DNA from: Oceanimonas doudoroffii
GTDB lineage: Bacteria > Pseudomonadota > Gammaproteobacteria > Enterobacterales > Aeromonadaceae
Direction: 5' to 3'
NCBI RefSeq assembly: GCF_002242685.1
Contig: NZ_NBIM01000001.1
Coordinates: 1,116,001-1,180,000, forward strand
Length of the DNA: 64,000 bases
Position numbers and translations under genes: made by a program. Numbering within the stretch: the first letter of the stretch is position 1; every line of letters begins with the position of its first letter. Below the pieces are notes generated by a model. That model searched no databases. It was not told the DNA's origin and saw nothing but the letters and a program-made list of their open reading frames with translations. Of the stretch, positions 44,357 through 54,849 are shown in pieces.

Positions 44357-44372
44357 TTGAACGGCCGTTCAA
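44357..44372. promoter_or_regulatory. Perfect palindrome upstream of the DsbA-fold isomerase
   Basis: TTGAACGGCCGTTCAA is a perfect 16-bp palindrome. It shares the TTGAAC half-site with the BetI operator but with a GGCC spacer, so it may bind a different TetR-like regulator or be a weak BetI site. It lies 124 bp before the isomerase ATG. Confidence 0.55.
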
Positions 44373-44495
44373 AAGCGGTTACCGTCATCGACATCAAGTG
44401 ACATTCGGCCGCCGGGTTTACACTCACAGCGATACCCGACCGACGGAATCCCCTTTACCGTGGCGAGGCCACGCTCAATTCAGGAGCAGGAAGCA

Positions 44496-45095
44496 ATGAC
44501 AACCACCATCGACTACTACTTCACCAGCATTTCCCCCTTTACCTATCTGGGTCATCGCACCTTTCTCGCTATCGCCGGGCAGGCACAGGTCAACTTCAAA
44601 CCGGTGAGGCTGCCTCGCGTGTTTGCCAACTCCGGGGCCGTCCCGCTGGCCGAACGCCCTCAGTGTCGCCAGCGGTACCGCTTGCTTGAAATCGAACGCT
44701 GGGCAAAGAAACGCGGCCTGCCGGTCAACCTGCAACCGGCGCATTTTCCAACGGATCCGTCGCTGGCCGACCGTTGCGTCATTGCCCTGCAACAGGCCGG
44801 GCATCATCCCGGTGAGTTCCTGGCGCGCGTGCTGGCGGCCTGCTGGGCCGAAGAAAAAGACATTGCCGATGCCAGCGTCATTACCGCCATTCTTGTTGAC
44901 TTAAAACTGGATGCCGACGCCCTGCTCAAAGCCGCCCGTTCACCTGCTACCGAACAGCAATACGACCGCAATACCGACGATGCGCTCGGTCAGGGCATTC
45001 TCGGCGCCCCTTCCTGGGTGCTGGATAACGTGCAATTCTGGGGTCAGGACCGGTTGGAGCTGCTCGCCGACACGCTGGACGCCGTAGAGGCGTAA
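44496..45095 (+). CDS. DsbA-fold protein, 2-hydroxychromene-2-carboxylate isomerase (NahD) family
   Basis: A 199-residue kappa-class GST/NahD-like protein with a thioredoxin fold interrupted by a helical domain. The active-site serine is in the N-terminal DYYFTSISPFTYLG, where the CxxC of DsbA is absent. The C-terminal cis-proline motif GILGAPSWVLD precedes FWGQDRLELL, as in HCCA isomerases. GSH-dependent isomerisation of aromatic intermediates is the family activity, but no naphthalene pathway genes are nearby, so the substrate is unknown. AGGAG lies about 9 nt before the ATG. It sits alone between two terminators. Confidence 0.85.
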   Translation: MTTTIDYYFTSISPFTYLGHRTFLAIAGQAQVNFKPVRLPRVFANSGAVPLAERPQCRQRYRLLEIERWAKKRGLPVNLQPAHFPTDPSLADRCVIALQQAGHHPGEFLARVLAACWAEEKDIADASVITAILVDLKLDADALLKAARSPATEQQYDRNTDDALGQGILGAPSWVLDNVQFWGQDRLELLADTLDAVEA

Positions 45096-45105
45096 TAGGA
45101 ATCGG

Positions 45106-45139
45106 CACGGCGGCCCTGCATGAGGGCCGTCGTGTTTTT
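45106..45139 (+). terminator. Terminator after the isomerase gene
   Basis: CACGGCGGCCCT-GCATG-AGGGCCGTCGTG, a 12-bp stem with one G-T pair, then TTTTT. Confidence 0.95.
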
Positions 45140-45177
45140 CTGATGTGCAGGAAGAGGGTTGCCGGCCGAACACGACC

Positions 45178-45951
45178 CTAGCGATAGAAGGTGGAAGGCG
45201 CCGTGCCAAAATGGCGACGAAACATCGCGGAAAAGGCACTCTGACTTGAATATCCGCAATTAAGCGCAACCTCGATGCCTTTCTTTCCGGCGGCAATATC
45301 CTTGAGTGCCGACAGCAACCTGGCCTGCTCACGCCATTGTGAGAAGGTCATTCCGGTTTCCCTGGAAAAAAGCCGGTGAAGGGTACGCTCCCCCAGCCCG
45401 GCCGCTTTGGCCCAGTCTGCCGCACCTGCCTGGCTGGCCGGCTGTTCGATCAGTGCATCACAGATTTTTTTGAGCCTTGGATCGGCGGGAATGGGCAAAT
45501 GCAGGGCCACCGTGCTGGACACCTTCAGCTCGTCGATAAGCAAACCGATAAGCCTCTCGTCTCTGGCGCTCGGCTCACTATCCAGAGGAATTTTGACCGC
45601 CTCCACCAGCAGCTCCCTCAACAGGGGGGAAACGTTGATCACACAGGCCTGCTCGGACAGGTCAGGGATCACCTCGCCCTCAATGTAGGCCGTGCGCATC
45701 TCCACATCACCGGACATGGTGACGTTGTGATGCAGCCCCGCCACCATCCAGAGTGCCCGGTTGGGAGGCACAACCCAGGCCCCCGCGTCAGACTGAACCA
45801 GCATCACGCCCTTGATGGCATAAAGGAGCTGTCCTCTGGGGTGGGAGTGCCATCCCGTAGACGCATGGGACGGCCAATGATTCTCCATGGCCACCAGCCG
45901 GCGCGGAATGTCATGAAAGTCTTTGTGATCGTTCAGAGCTCGACTCGTCAT
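45178..45951 (-). CDS. AraC-family regulator, NimR-like
   Basis: A 257-residue regulator with an N-terminal cupin sensor (HSHPRGQLLYAIKGVMLVQSDAGAWVVPPNRALWM) and two C-terminal helix-turn-helix units (GLGERTLHRLFSRETGMTFSQWREQARLLSAL; ALNCGYSSQSAFSAMFRRHFGTAPSTFYR). The pattern resembles E. coli NimR (YeaM), which controls an adjacent MFS exporter. Here it diverges from an Fsr-type exporter across 97 bp, so exporter control is likely. I took the ATG at 45951 because the longer reading adds residues unlike the family. Confidence 0.88.
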   Translation of the reverse strand: MTSRALNDHKDFHDIPRRLVAMENHWPSHASTGWHSHPRGQLLYAIKGVMLVQSDAGAWVVPPNRALWMVAGLHHNVTMSGDVEMRTAYIEGEVIPDLSEQACVINVSPLLRELLVEAVKIPLDSEPSARDERLIGLLIDELKVSSTVALHLPIPADPRLKKICDALIEQPASQAGAADWAKAAGLGERTLHRLFSRETGMTFSQWREQARLLSALKDIAAGKKGIEVALNCGYSSQSAFSAMFRRHFGTAPSTFYR

Positions 45952-46048
45952 GGCAGAAACTCTACAAGAAGTGGCAGATTGACGTGATAACGCCAACGTT
46001 ACTCCGCTTATACTCGGTGTCAATCAGCAATTGATTCCGGAACCCCCA

Positions 46049-47284
46049 ATGACGACCGATGCCACCGCACTCAACAACAGCGCCTCCTCTGCCGTTGCAC
46101 CTCGTACCGATAAAACCCGGGGCACCTTCTACGCTCGCATTGTGGGGGCAGCCGCGCTGGCTCATTTGCTGAACGATCTGATCCAGGCAATGCTGCCGGC
46201 CATTTTTCCAATGCTGAAAACGCAGTTTTCACTCAGCTTCGGTGAAATAGGCATGATTGCCCTGGTTTACCAGGCAACGGCTTCCCTCCTCCAGCCCTGG
46301 GTGGGGCTTTATACCGACAAGCGCCCCGTGCCCTATCTGCTGCCTTTCGGCATGCTGATGACCTTGCTGGGCATTGTGCTGCTGGCGTGCGCCGCGAGCT
46401 ACCCCATGTTGCTTGTCGCGTCCGCCGTGATCGGGATTGGCTCGGCCACCTTTCACCCGGAAGCCTCGCGAGTGGCGCGAATGGCATCTGGCGGTCGCTT
46501 CGGTACCGCCCAGTCGACCTTTCAGGTCGGCGGCAACACCGGCTCGGCGATAGGCCCCTTGCTCACCGCGGCCATCGTGATCCCATACGGGCAGCCGGCC
46601 GTGGCCTGGTTCACAATCGCGGCCTTGCTGGCCGTCTGCATTCTGTTTCGGCTGACCCGCTGGACCCTCACGCACGGACACGCTCAGTTGAAAAAGTGGG
46701 ATCACCGCCAACAGCAAGGGCTGAGCCGCTCCGCCATGGTTCAGGCTATTGCCGTCATTTGCGTCTTGATGTTCGCCAAGTTTGTTTATATCGCGTCGTT
46801 CACCAACTACTTTACCTTCTATTTGATGGAGCGGTTCACACTCGGCGTGCAGCAAAGCCAGCTGTTCCTGTTTCTGTTCCTGGCATCCGTGGCCATCGGC
46901 ACCTTTGCCGGCGGACCGGTTGGTGATCGCATTGGCAGAAAAGCCGTGATTTGGACATCGTTCCTCGGGGTGGTTCCGTTTGCCCTGGCCCTGCCTTATG
47001 CAAACCTGTTCTGGACCGCCATTTTCGCCAGCACCATCGGCCTGGTGATGTCTTCGGCTTTCGCGGCCCTGGTGGTCTATGCCCAGGAGGCGGTGCCGGG
47101 CCGTGTAGGCTTGGTGTCGGGACTGATGTTTGGCCTGATGTTTGGTATTGGCGGCCTGGGCGCGGCAGGGCTGGGACAACTGGCCGATGAACACGGCATC
47201 ATTTGGGTTTACTCCCTGACGTCGTTCCTGCCGCTGCTGGGATTGATGACGGCGTTGCTTCCCAACACCCACAAGAAAATATAA
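46049..47284 (+). CDS. fsr: MFS exporter, fosmidomycin-resistance (Fsr) type
   Basis: A 411-residue major facilitator protein with twelve predicted spans. It tracks E. coli Fsr throughout: LAHLLNDLIQAMLPAIFPMLKTQFSLSFGEIGMIALVYQ, FHPEASRVARMASGGRFGTAQSTFQVGGNTGSAIGPLL, GGPVGDRIGRKAVIWTSFLGVVPFALALPYA, and YAQEAVPGRVGLVSGLMFGLMFGIGGLGAA. Fsr exports fosmidomycin when overexpressed; its natural substrate is uncertain. The divergent AraC gene should regulate it. The spacer contains GATTGAC and GTCAATC arms (45977-45983 and 46019-46025) as an inverted repeat around the promoter. Confidence 0.93.
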   Translation: MTTDATALNNSASSAVAPRTDKTRGTFYARIVGAAALAHLLNDLIQAMLPAIFPMLKTQFSLSFGEIGMIALVYQATASLLQPWVGLYTDKRPVPYLLPFGMLMTLLGIVLLACAASYPMLLVASAVIGIGSATFHPEASRVARMASGGRFGTAQSTFQVGGNTGSAIGPLLTAAIVIPYGQPAVAWFTIAALLAVCILFRLTRWTLTHGHAQLKKWDHRQQQGLSRSAMVQAIAVICVLMFAKFVYIASFTNYFTFYLMERFTLGVQQSQLFLFLFLASVAIGTFAGGPVGDRIGRKAVIWTSFLGVVPFALALPYANLFWTAIFASTIGLVMSSAFAALVVYAQEAVPGRVGLVSGLMFGLMFGIGGLGAAGLGQLADEHGIIWVYSLTSFLPLLGLMTALLPNTHKKI

Positions 47285-47335
47285 CGGCGCCACTCACGCA
47301 ACCGAGCGTTTCTGAAGGGCACAAGATATAAACCC

Positions 47336-48217
47336 TCAATGCTGGGCAAAGTCGTCCCACCCGGGTGGATCGCCAAAGTAGCCATCCATAAAGTCGACAA
47401 AACTGCGTATCTTGCCCGGCAGCAGGGTGCGGTGGGCATACACCGCATAAAGCGCCATGGGCGCAGGAGCATGCTCGGGCAGGATCACACGCAGCCGGCC
47501 GTCGGCAATGGCGGGGCCGGCGATAAAGGTGGGCTGAATAACGATGCCGGCGCCGCGAATGGCGGCTTCCACCAGGACGTCGCCGTTGTTACAGCTGAGC
47601 GCCCCGTCTCCGGGCAGGCCCACATCGTGTTCCATGTAGCTGTAGTGCAGGCAGCGATGCTGCTTGAGCTCCTCGGGCCGGCCGGGTGTGCCGTGACGCT
47701 CCAGGTATTCGGGGGCGGCGCAGATCACCAGCCGTATGGGCGCAATGCGCCGGGCGATCAGTGACGAGCTCTTGAGATGGCCGATGCGCAGGGCCACGTC
47801 AAAGCCCTCTTCCACAATATCCACCTTGCGGTCATTGAGCTGCAAATCCACGCTGACATGGCCATGGGCCTGCTGAAAATCGCACAACAGCAGCGCCAGG
47901 TGCCGAGTGGCAAACGACACCGGCGCACTCACCCGCAACCGGCCCTGGGCCTGGCGGTGTGCATCACCCAGGCCCAGCTCCAGCTCGTCGATGTCGTGCA
48001 GCAACAGCCGAGCCCGCTCGGCGTAGCGTACCCCTTCCTCGGTGGCATGCACCTTGCGGGTGGTACGGTTCAGCAGCCTGGTGCCCAGCCGCTGTTCCAG
48101 CCGGGCCACGTATTTACTGACCAGTTGGGGAGACAGCGCCAGCCGGTCCGCGGCCTGAGTAAAACTGCCTTCCGCCACCACGGTGACAAAGGCGCGCATA
48201 ATATCGATGCGATCCAC
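47336..48217 (-). CDS. LysR-family transcriptional regulator
   Basis: A 293-residue regulator with the winged helix MRAFVTVVAEGSFTQAADRLALSPQLVSKYVARLEQRLGTRLLNRTTRKV and a substrate domain from about residue 90, of the group that often controls oxidoreductase or DoxX genes. It starts at GTG 48217 with GGGAGG 5 nt upstream, which gives the usual N-terminus; the longer ATG reading adds 23 unlikely residues. It is divergent from doxX-dioxygenase with a perfect inverted repeat between them (48235-48258). Confidence 0.93.
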   Translation of the reverse strand: MDRIDIMRAFVTVVAEGSFTQAADRLALSPQLVSKYVARLEQRLGTRLLNRTTRKVHATEEGVRYAERARLLLHDIDELELGLGDAHRQAQGRLRVSAPVSFATRHLALLLCDFQQAHGHVSVDLQLNDRKVDIVEEGFDVALRIGHLKSSSLIARRIAPIRLVICAAPEYLERHGTPGRPEELKQHRCLHYSYMEHDVGLPGDGALSCNNGDVLVEAAIRGAGIVIQPTFIAGPAIADGRLRVILPEHAPAPMALYAVYAHRTLLPGKIRSFVDFMDGYFGDPPGWDDFAQH

Positions 48218-48234
48218 GAGGCCTCCCGAAAACC

Positions 48235-48258
48235 TTATAAACAACGTAACGTTTATAA
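48235..48258. promoter_or_regulatory. Inverted repeat between LysR gene and doxX
   Basis: TTATAAAC-N8-GTTTATAA, perfect 8-bp arms, 18 bp before the LysR start and 80 bp before doxX. It is a good candidate for the LysR binding site or overlapping promoters. Confidence 0.65.
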
Positions 48259-48337
48259 TTAAACAACAATAATGGCATTTAACCAATGCAGTGATGAAAG
48301 TAAAGTAACTCCATCATCACTTGAAGGAGACGTCATC

Positions 48338-48802
48338 ATGACCCGTTTTACTCAATCCCTGCTTGAATCCCGTGCCGGCCTGGCGGCCCTGACCCTGCGT
48401 GTGCCCACCGGCATCATTCTCGCCGCCCACGGCGCCCAAAAACTGTTTGGCTGGTTTGGCGGCTACGGCCTGGAAGGCACCGGCCAATGGATGGCCAGTA
48501 TTGGCCTGGGGCCCGGCTACCTGATGGCCCTGCTCGCCGGCAGCGCCGAGTTCTTTGGCGGCCTGGCCCTGCTGCTGGGTCTGCTGACCCGACCGGCGGC
48601 CCTGGTCAGTGCCGTTACCATGCTGGTGGCCCTGTTCAGCGTGCATATCGACAACGGCCTGTTTATGGCCAACAACGGTTATGAATATGCCCTTACCCTG
48701 TTTGCGGTAAGTGCGGCCCTGGCCATACAGGGTGGCGGCCGCCTGGCCCTGGATAACTGGCTGCTGACACGGCTGGATATCGCCAAGCCGGCCACGGCCT
48801 GA
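48338..48802 (+). CDS. DoxX family membrane protein
   Basis: A 154-residue protein with four predicted membrane spans and the DoxX signature RVPTGIILAAHGAQKLFGWFGGYGLEGTGQWM, followed by AGSAEFFGGLALLLGLLTRPAALVSAVTM. DoxX-type proteins are quinone-linked or redox-stress membrane proteins with varied roles. AAGGAGA precedes the ATG. It is divergent from the LysR gene, and a terminator separates it from the dioxygenase gene, although partial read-through may link them. Confidence 0.92.
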   Translation: MTRFTQSLLESRAGLAALTLRVPTGIILAAHGAQKLFGWFGGYGLEGTGQWMASIGLGPGYLMALLAGSAEFFGGLALLLGLLTRPAALVSAVTMLVALFSVHIDNGLFMANNGYEYALTLFAVSAALAIQGGGRLALDNWLLTRLDIAKPATA

Positions 48803-48817
48803 ATTCCTCCGGCCCCT

Positions 48818-48847
48818 GCAGGCCGCCTCACCGCGGCCTGCTTTTTT
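48818..48847 (+). terminator. Terminator after doxX
   Basis: GCAGGCCGC-CTCACC-GCGGCCTGC then TTTTTT. It lies only 12 bp before the dioxygenase ATG, so it also covers that gene's leader. Confidence 0.9.
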
Positions 48848-48859
48848 CAGGAATACCCC

Positions 48860-49672
48860 ATGAACTCATCCCTTGATATTGTGTTTATTTCCCATGGCGG
48901 CGGCCCACTGCCGCTGCTGGGTGACCCGGGCCATGCCGACATGGTGGACGGACTTGGCAAACTGGCCGGGCGGCTGCGCCGGCCCGACGCCATTTTGCTG
49001 GTAAGCGCCCATTGGGAAGAAGACGAACCCACCGTTACCGCCGGCGCCACCCCCGGACTGATTTACGACTATTACGGCTTTCCCCCCGAATCCTATGCCA
49101 TCGAGTACCCCTGCCCCGGCGAGCCGGCACTGGCGGCGCGGGTTCAGCAGGCGCTGATACAGGCCGGCCTACCCTGCCGACAGGACGCCCGGCGGGGATT
49201 TGATCACGGCATGTTCGTGCCCCTGAAGATCATGTATCCCGGCGCCGATATTCCCTGTGTGCAACTGTCGCTGGCCAGCCACCTCGACGCCTGCTTTCAC
49301 CTGGCCATGGGCGAGGCCCTGCGCGCCCTGGAAGGTCAGCGCCTGCTGGTGATTGGCTCTGGCTTTTCGTTTCACAATATGCGCGAGTTTTTTACCGAGC
49401 GCCCCGAGGCGAACGAGAAAAACCACGCCTTTGAACAATGGCTGACCCAAACCTGCAGCGATGCCGGCCTGAGCGAGGCCGAGCGCCGGCAGCGCCTGCG
49501 GCACTGGGAGCAAGCTCCCCACGCCCGCTTCTGTCACCCGCGGGAAGAGCACCTGCTGCCCCTGCACCTGTGTGTCGGCCTGGCCGGGCGGGCCTGTGAT
49601 CACCATCAGTCCCTCACCATTCTGGGCAAGGAGTCGGGCTTTTTCTGCTGGCAGGGTAACGCCGCCCAATAA
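48860..49672 (+). CDS. Extradiol ring-cleavage dioxygenase, LigB/DODA type
   Basis: A 270-residue class III extradiol dioxygenase like E. coli YgiD (4,5-DOPA dioxygenase). The metal and acid-base histidines are in FISHGGGPLPLLGD (N-terminus), LLVSAHWEED, FDHGMFVPLKIMYP and GSGFSFHNMREF, in the usual order. HPREEHLLPLHL near the C-terminus is the last signature. It would open a catechol-like ring; the physiological substrate is unknown. It probably belongs with the LysR and DoxX genes upstream. Confidence 0.92.
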   Translation: MNSSLDIVFISHGGGPLPLLGDPGHADMVDGLGKLAGRLRRPDAILLVSAHWEEDEPTVTAGATPGLIYDYYGFPPESYAIEYPCPGEPALAARVQQALIQAGLPCRQDARRGFDHGMFVPLKIMYPGADIPCVQLSLASHLDACFHLAMGEALRALEGQRLLVIGSGFSFHNMREFFTERPEANEKNHAFEQWLTQTCSDAGLSEAERRQRLRHWEQAPHARFCHPREEHLLPLHLCVGLAGRACDHHQSLTILGKESGFFCWQGNAAQ

Positions 49673-49753
49673 ACGGTTTTGCCGGCGGGCGCACAGCGCG
49701 GTTTGCCATCAGGTGCCACCATGGTGGGCATCAACACACCAAGGGAGAACACC

Positions 49754-50017
49754 ATGGCAGGAGGATGGTCGCGGGACGGCGCCGTGCAGGATCAGATTGA
49801 CGCCAGCGTCGAAGACGCGGTGCAGGATGCCAGAAGCCGGCTCGGCGGTGGCGACAGCCTGAGCCACTGCGAGGAATGCGATGCCCCCATTCCCGAGGCG
49901 CGCCGCCAGGCGGTGCCGGGGGTACGGCTGTGCATTGAATGCCAGGGCAAGGAAGAAAGGCGCCGCCAAAGCAGCGGTATTAACCGCCGCGCCAGTAAAG
50001 ACAGTCAACTGCGCTAG
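49754..50017 (+). CDS. ybiI: DksA/TraR-type zinc-finger protein YbiI
   Basis: An 87-residue protein matching E. coli YbiI almost end to end: [23 protein letters not shown] at the start, the C4 finger [27 protein letters not shown], and the C-terminal [18 protein letters not shown] precedes the ATG at 49754. The function is unknown, possibly RNA polymerase modulation by analogy with DksA. It is convergent with the acetoacetyl-CoA synthetase gene. Confidence 0.95.
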   Translation: MAGGWSRDGAVQDQIDASVEDAVQDARSRLGGGDSLSHCEECDAPIPEARRQAVPGVRLCIECQGKEERRRQSSGINRRASKDSQLR

Positions 50018-50034
50018 CCGGCAGCGCGGTTTTA

Positions 50035-52005
<1,971 letters not shown>

Positions 52006-52014
52006 GGAAACCTC

Positions 52015-52794
52015 CTATTGAATGTGCCAGCCGTGGCTGACCACCACCGACTGGCCGGTCAATGCCGCCGACGGAAACGCCGCCAGGTGCACCGCCACTT
52101 CGGACACGTCGTCCAGGGTGGTAAACTCGCCGTCCACGGTGTGTTTAAGCATGACATTGCGCACCACTTCTTCCTCGCTCATGCCCAGCTCCCGCGCCTG
52201 CTCGGGAATTTGTTTTTCCACCAGGGGGGTGCGCACAAAGCCGGGGCAAATGATGTTACTGCGCACGCCCCTGTCCGCCCCTTCCCGGGCCACGGTGCGG
52301 CACAGCCCCAGCATGCCGTGTTTGGCCGCCACATAGGGCGCCTTGAGCGGCGACGCCTCCAGTGAGTGCACCGAGCCCATGTAAAGCATGACGCCGCCAC
52401 CGTTTTCATACATTTGCGCCAGGGCGGCACGGGTCAGCAAAAAGGCGCCGTCGAGGTGCACATTCATGACCCGGCGCCAGTCAGCGTAGTCCAGCTTGTG
52501 GACCGGCGCTATATGCTGAATACCGGCATTGGCAAGGGCGATGTCGAGCCGTCCCCAGTGCCGTACCAGCCGTTCGACCCCGGCGTTCACCGCCTGCTCA
52601 TCGGTCACATCCATTTGCAGGGCAATGGCTTCGCCACCCTCGGCCACAATGCCCAGTGCGGTTTGCTCGGCCCCGGCCAGGCTCAAATCGGCCACCGCCA
52701 CGCAGGCGCCCTCACGGGCATAATGCCGGGCAATGGCCCGGCCGATGCCCTGGCCGGCGCCGGTGATCAGCGCCACCTTGTGTTCAAGACGCAT
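52015..52794 (-). CDS. D-3-hydroxybutyrate dehydrogenase
   Basis: A classical short-chain dehydrogenase of 259 residues with the NAD motif ITGAGQGIGRAIA, NAGIQHIAPV, the catalytic Ser-Tyr-Lys (MGSVHSLEASPLKAPYVAAKHG) and the C-terminal GQSVVVSHGWHIQ, which closely resembles bacterial D-3-hydroxybutyrate dehydrogenases. It converts 3-hydroxybutyrate to acetoacetate with NAD+. It lies between the TRAP permease and the acetoacetyl-CoA synthetase, which fixes the pathway assignment. Confidence 0.93.
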   Translation of the reverse strand: MRLEHKVALITGAGQGIGRAIARHYAREGACVAVADLSLAGAEQTALGIVAEGGEAIALQMDVTDEQAVNAGVERLVRHWGRLDIALANAGIQHIAPVHKLDYADWRRVMNVHLDGAFLLTRAALAQMYENGGGVMLYMGSVHSLEASPLKAPYVAAKHGMLGLCRTVAREGADRGVRSNIICPGFVRTPLVEKQIPEQARELGMSEEEVVRNVMLKHTVDGEFTTLDDVSEVAVHLAAFPSAALTGQSVVVSHGWHIQ

Positions 52795-52820
52795 ATCAGT
52801 CTCTCCTCGTAAAATGCAGT

Positions 52821-54191
52821 TTACTGGCCGCCGTACACATGGGCGGGCAACCAGGTCGCCAGGGGTTCAAACGCAAACACCAGGCCCAGGCCCAGCAACT
52901 GCAGGCAGATAAAGGGCGCTACCCCCCGGTAAATGTCTTTGGTGGTGATCTCCGGCGGGCACACGCCCTTGATGTAAAACAGGGCAAAGCCCACCGGCGG
53001 AGTCAGAAAGGAGGTTTGCAGGCAGAGGGCAAACAGCACCGCGAACCAAACCGGCTCCACGCCGAGGGAAAACACCACGGGTGCCACCAGCGGCAGAATG
53101 ATCAGGGTGATTTCCACCCAGTCGAGGAAGAACCCCAGTAAAAAGGTGATAAACAAAATGGTGAGCATGATGCCGGTGGTGCCAAAGGGCAGCCCGGTAA
53201 TGGCCTGGCGAATGACGTCGTCTCCGCCCAGGCCGCGCAACACGGCGGCAAACACGGTGGCCCCGATAAAGATGCCAAAGATAAAGGCGGTGGTTCGGCT
53301 GGTCTGGTAGAGCGAGTCGCGCAGCACCTGCCAGTCAAGCCGGCGGCTGCACAGCGCCATCAGCAGCGCCCCTACCGCGCCCACCGCCGAGGCCTCGGTG
53401 GTGGTGGCAATGCCGTGAAAGATGGAGCCCAGTACGGCGCCGATCAGCACCAGCGGTGGCACCACCGCCAGGGCCACTTCGCCCCAGGCCCGGGCGTCCA
53501 TGGCCTGCTTGCGCTCGGGGGCCGGCGCCGCGTCCTTTTTCCACCAGGCCAGCAGCACGATATAGAGCACATACATGGCCCCCAGCATCAACCCGGGCAC
53601 CAGGGCGCCCATAAACAGCTTGCCCACCGAGGCCGAGGGCGTGCCCAGGCGGTCGGCCATCAGCACCAGCATGATGCTGGGGGGCACCAGAATGCCCAGG
53701 GTGCCCACCGAGCAGGCGGTGCCCACCGCCAGGCTGCGGTTGTAGTTGGCCTGCAGCATGGGGCCGATGGACAGCATGCCCAGCAGTACCACGGACGCCC
53801 CCACAATGCCGGTGGACGCCGCCAGCAACATGCCCACGATCACCACGGTCAGCGCATAGCCGCCCCGCAGCGGCCCCAGGGCCCGCACCAGGCTGTGCAT
53901 CAGCCGTTCGGCAATGCCGGAGCGCTCCAGCATGATCCCCATAAAAATAAACAGCGGCAGCGCCACCATCAGCTCGTTGGCGACAATGCCGAACAGACGT
54001 GCGTCCAGCACGCCTATGGTGCCGTTCCAGGTAAACCAGAGATTGGCGTCGAACTGCTCCACCATCACATGCCCGGCCAGGGCAAACAGCAGTCCGGTGC
54101 CGGCCAGCACCCAGGCCACGGGAAAGCCCAGCAGCAACAACCCCATAAAGGTGGCGAACATGGCCACCACCATCAGTGTTTCCAGCTCCAT
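52821..54191 (-). CDS. dctM: TRAP transporter large permease (DctM)
   Basis: A 456-residue protein of about twelve spans. LPLFIFMGIMLERSGIAERLMHSLVRALGPLRGGYALTVVIVGMLLAASTGIVGAS is the conserved DctM core. LGFFLDWVEITLIILPLVAPVV and SFLTPPVGFALFYIKGVCP are C-terminal family motifs. It starts 2 bp after the small permease stop. With DctP and DctQ it forms a sodium-driven uptake system for an organic acid, probably 3-hydroxybutyrate given the neighbours. Confidence 0.95.
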   Translation of the reverse strand: MELETLMVVAMFATFMGLLLLGFPVAWVLAGTGLLFALAGHVMVEQFDANLWFTWNGTIGVLDARLFGIVANELMVALPLFIFMGIMLERSGIAERLMHSLVRALGPLRGGYALTVVIVGMLLAASTGIVGASVVLLGMLSIGPMLQANYNRSLAVGTACSVGTLGILVPPSIMLVLMADRLGTPSASVGKLFMGALVPGLMLGAMYVLYIVLLAWWKKDAAPAPERKQAMDARAWGEVALAVVPPLVLIGAVLGSIFHGIATTTEASAVGAVGALLMALCSRRLDWQVLRDSLYQTSRTTAFIFGIFIGATVFAAVLRGLGGDDVIRQAITGLPFGTTGIMLTILFITFLLGFFLDWVEITLIILPLVAPVVFSLGVEPVWFAVLFALCLQTSFLTPPVGFALFYIKGVCPPEITTKDIYRGVAPFICLQLLGLGLVFAFEPLATWLPAHVYGGQ

Positions 54192-54193
54192 GG

Positions 54194-54790
54194 TTATTTC
54201 TCCGTGTTGGCCAGCCAGGCACCGGATTTGGCCCGAGGGTGAACGCCCAGGCGGCGGGGAAAATCAAACAGCAGGGTGGCGCAGCGCAGGGCCCGGGAAA
54301 ACAGCGCCAGGGCCACCAGCATCAGCCCAAGGGGCAGCACGCTCTTGAAAATAAAACGATAGGGCAGGCCGCTGGGAGCCTGGGAACGCTCATCATAGAT
54401 CCAGGCCTTCCAGGCGTAGGGAATAAGGGCATCCACCATCAGCGCCATGATCGGCAGCGCCAGCAACACGATGCCCGCCAGCTCGATACGGGCCTGGGTG
54501 CGCAGGGAAAACCGCTCTCGCAGCACATCCACCCGCACATGATCGTCTTCCACCACCGCATAGCCCAGCGAGAGCATGGTGGCGATGCCAAACAGGTGCC
54601 AGGACAACTCTTCGAGGGCGATGGAGCCCGCCGACAGCACAAAACGGCTGAACACATTGGTAAGCACCACCACCAGCACCGCCAGCCACAGCCAGGCGCT
54701 GAGCCGGCCGATGCCCAGCACCAGGGCGTCCAGCCGGACCGACAGCCGATTATGGGGCAACACTTGGGTTGCGTCGTTTGGTTTTGACAT
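54194..54790 (-). CDS. dctQ: TRAP transporter small permease (DctQ)
   Basis: A 198-residue protein with four predicted spans and the DctQ-type core LVVVLTNVFSRFVLSAGSIALEELSWHLFGIATMLSLGYAVVEDDHVRVDVL. It partners DctM. The gap of 59 bp from dctP contains a strong hairpin, and the gap to dctM is only 2 bp. Confidence 0.93.
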   Translation of the reverse strand: MSKPNDATQVLPHNRLSVRLDALVLGIGRLSAWLWLAVLVVVLTNVFSRFVLSAGSIALEELSWHLFGIATMLSLGYAVVEDDHVRVDVLRERFSLRTQARIELAGIVLLALPIMALMVDALIPYAWKAWIYDERSQAPSGLPYRFIFKSVLPLGLMLVALALFSRALRCATLLFDFPRRLGVHPRAKSGAWLANTEK

Positions 54791-54818
54791 GGTGACCTCG
54801 TCAGTTCAATCAGTGAAA

Positions 54819-54840
54819 GGCGGGCACCACCGTGCCCGCC
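54819..54840 (-). other. Intercistronic hairpin between dctP and dctQ
   Basis: GGCGGGCAC-CACC-GTGCCCGCC, a perfect 9-bp stem with only a short TTT after it on the minus strand. A hairpin at this place is typical of operons that make far more binding protein than permease. Confidence 0.75.
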
Positions 54841-54849
54841 CCGGCGTGA

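Noticed and set aside
44496..45095. Naphthalene degradation pathway gene
   Set aside because: The protein is of the NahD family, but no other aromatic upper-pathway genes are near; a general DsbA-fold isomerase call is safer.
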